Positions 6,649 through 7,210 of a stretch of DNA of 7,210 nt are shown here, one piece after another (positions within the stretch are counted from its first letter, which is position 1; each line of letters starts with the position of its first letter). The position numbers and the translations under genes are program-made. The notes under the pieces are model-generated. The model searched no databases, was not told where the DNA came from, and saw only the letters and a list, made by a program, of their open reading frames with translations. Source of the DNA: Balneolaceae bacterium (lineage in GTDB: Bacteria > Bacteroidota > Rhodothermia > Balneolales > Balneolaceae); NCBI GenBank assembly GCA_007123785.1, contig SLGL01000393.1, positions 1 through 7,210 of the forward strand, given 5' to 3'.

Positions 6649-7210
6649 TTATAGATTGTTGGATTTGAAAGTTATCGTTTGGTTATCGATCTCATACCGG
6701 ATGTTCATCGAAAGGGCAATGACATCCAGTACCTGCCGCAAAGGTTCATCTTCGAAAACAGAAGTAAATTTCTCCTTTTTAATGGCAGGGTCTGTAACAA
6801 TGCACTCTACATCGTACCATCTCTCAAGACGTTCAACTACTTCCCCGAAGGGAGTGTCGTAAAAAATAAGTTTACCTTTTCTCCATCCTGTATAGCGTTC
6901 AATGTCCCGAATCTCTTCAATCTCTATTTCCTGTCCTGTTATCAGCAGGCCTCCCTGGTTTTTTGTGATAATTTTTTCCTCAAAAGTTCCCGTCTTTATG
7001 GCTCCTATTGCAACTTTTCCATCGCTTACAACAACCCGGGTTGATTTTTCCTTCGGGTAAGATTCCATCACAAAAGAAGTACCCAGAACCCTCACCACGC
7101 TGTTGTAGGCTTCTATATGGAAAGGATGTTCATCATCAGATTCCACTTCAAACCAGACCTGTCCCTCCATGGAAACCCGGCGGTTTGTTGCAGAAAAATC
7201 ATCGGGTATG
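6649..7210 (-). CDS. FecR-type anti-sigma factor, partial (N-terminus beyond the right edge)
   Basis: The reading frame is open to the window edge, so an ATG at 7170 is internal: codons upstream of it read DDFSATNRRVSM, which continues the FecR domain. The visible 186 residues are the periplasmic part. First comes the FecR domain (SMEGQVWFEVE, HPFHIEA, VRVLGTSFVM, VVVSDGKVAIG). Then follow the YTGWRKGKLIFYDTPF linker and the STN-like C-terminal domain (DUF4974 type, about 6652-6870) with EVVERLERWYDVEC and LRQVLDVIALSMNIRYEI. The family inhibits an ECF sigma factor in the cytoplasm and receives a signal from an outer-membrane transducer. The cytoplasmic sigma-binding part and the membrane helix should lie just outside the window, and an ECF sigma gene probably before them. 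The 14-base gap to susC indicates co-transcription and makes that transporter the likely partner. Confidence 0.95.
   Translation of the reverse strand, partial: IPDDFSATNRRVSMEGQVWFEVESDDEHPFHIEAYNSVVRVLGTSFVMESYPKEKSTRVVVSDGKVAIGAIKTGTFEEKIITKNQGGLLITGQEIEIEEIRDIERYTGWRKGKLIFYDTPFGEVVERLERWYDVECIVTDPAIKKEKFTSVFEDEPLRQVLDVIALSMNIRYEIDNQTITFKSNNL

Noticed and set aside
6649..7170. fecR taken as a complete gene starting at the ATG at 7170
   Set aside because: The frame stays open upstream to the edge and encodes more FecR-like sequence. Starting at 7170 would leave no membrane helix or cytoplasmic sigma-binding part.

Overview
The window fits a Bacteroidota or Balneolota/Rhodothermota-type bacterium. 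The evidence is a SusC/SusD pair preceded by a FecR-type anti-sigma factor, the lack of clear Shine-Dalgarno sequences before all three visible start codons, and outer-membrane protein ends typical of these phyla. The exact lineage cannot be fixed from this sequence. All four recognisable genes lie on the minus strand, so transcription runs from high to low coordinates.

In transcription order: (1) 7210-6649, a fecR-type anti-sigma regulator whose N-terminus lies beyond the right edge. (2) 6634-3029, a 1201-residue SusC-family TonB-dependent outer-membrane transporter with an N-terminal STN signalling domain. (3) 3003-1213, its SusD-family surface lipoprotein. (4) A 303-base non-coding stretch, 1212-910, dominated by inverted-repeat structures. 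(5) 909-10, an exported calcineurin-like metallophosphoesterase with a complete set of metal-ligand motifs. The fecR-susC gap is 14 bases and the susC-susD gap 25 bases, so these three are almost certainly one operon. Whether the phosphoesterase shares the transcript is unclear.

Inferred working model: SusD captures a ligand at the cell surface and SusC imports it using TonB energy. The SusC STN domain contacts the periplasmic part of FecR, which would release an ECF sigma factor, expected just beyond the right edge, to switch on the operon. The phosphoesterase could remove phosphate from, or split a phosphodiester in, the imported material. No glycoside hydrolase, peptidase or sulfatase is present, so the ligand cannot be named.

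The least ordinary part is the 303-base gap. It holds a 194-base bilaterally symmetric element (1014-1207) with two perfect inner hairpins, starting 5 bases after the susD stop codon. It also holds a pair of related palindromes (923-937 and 974-990) that can pair with each other across the leader of the phosphoesterase gene. The protein-coding part is a well-known arrangement; I see no clearly new protein system here.
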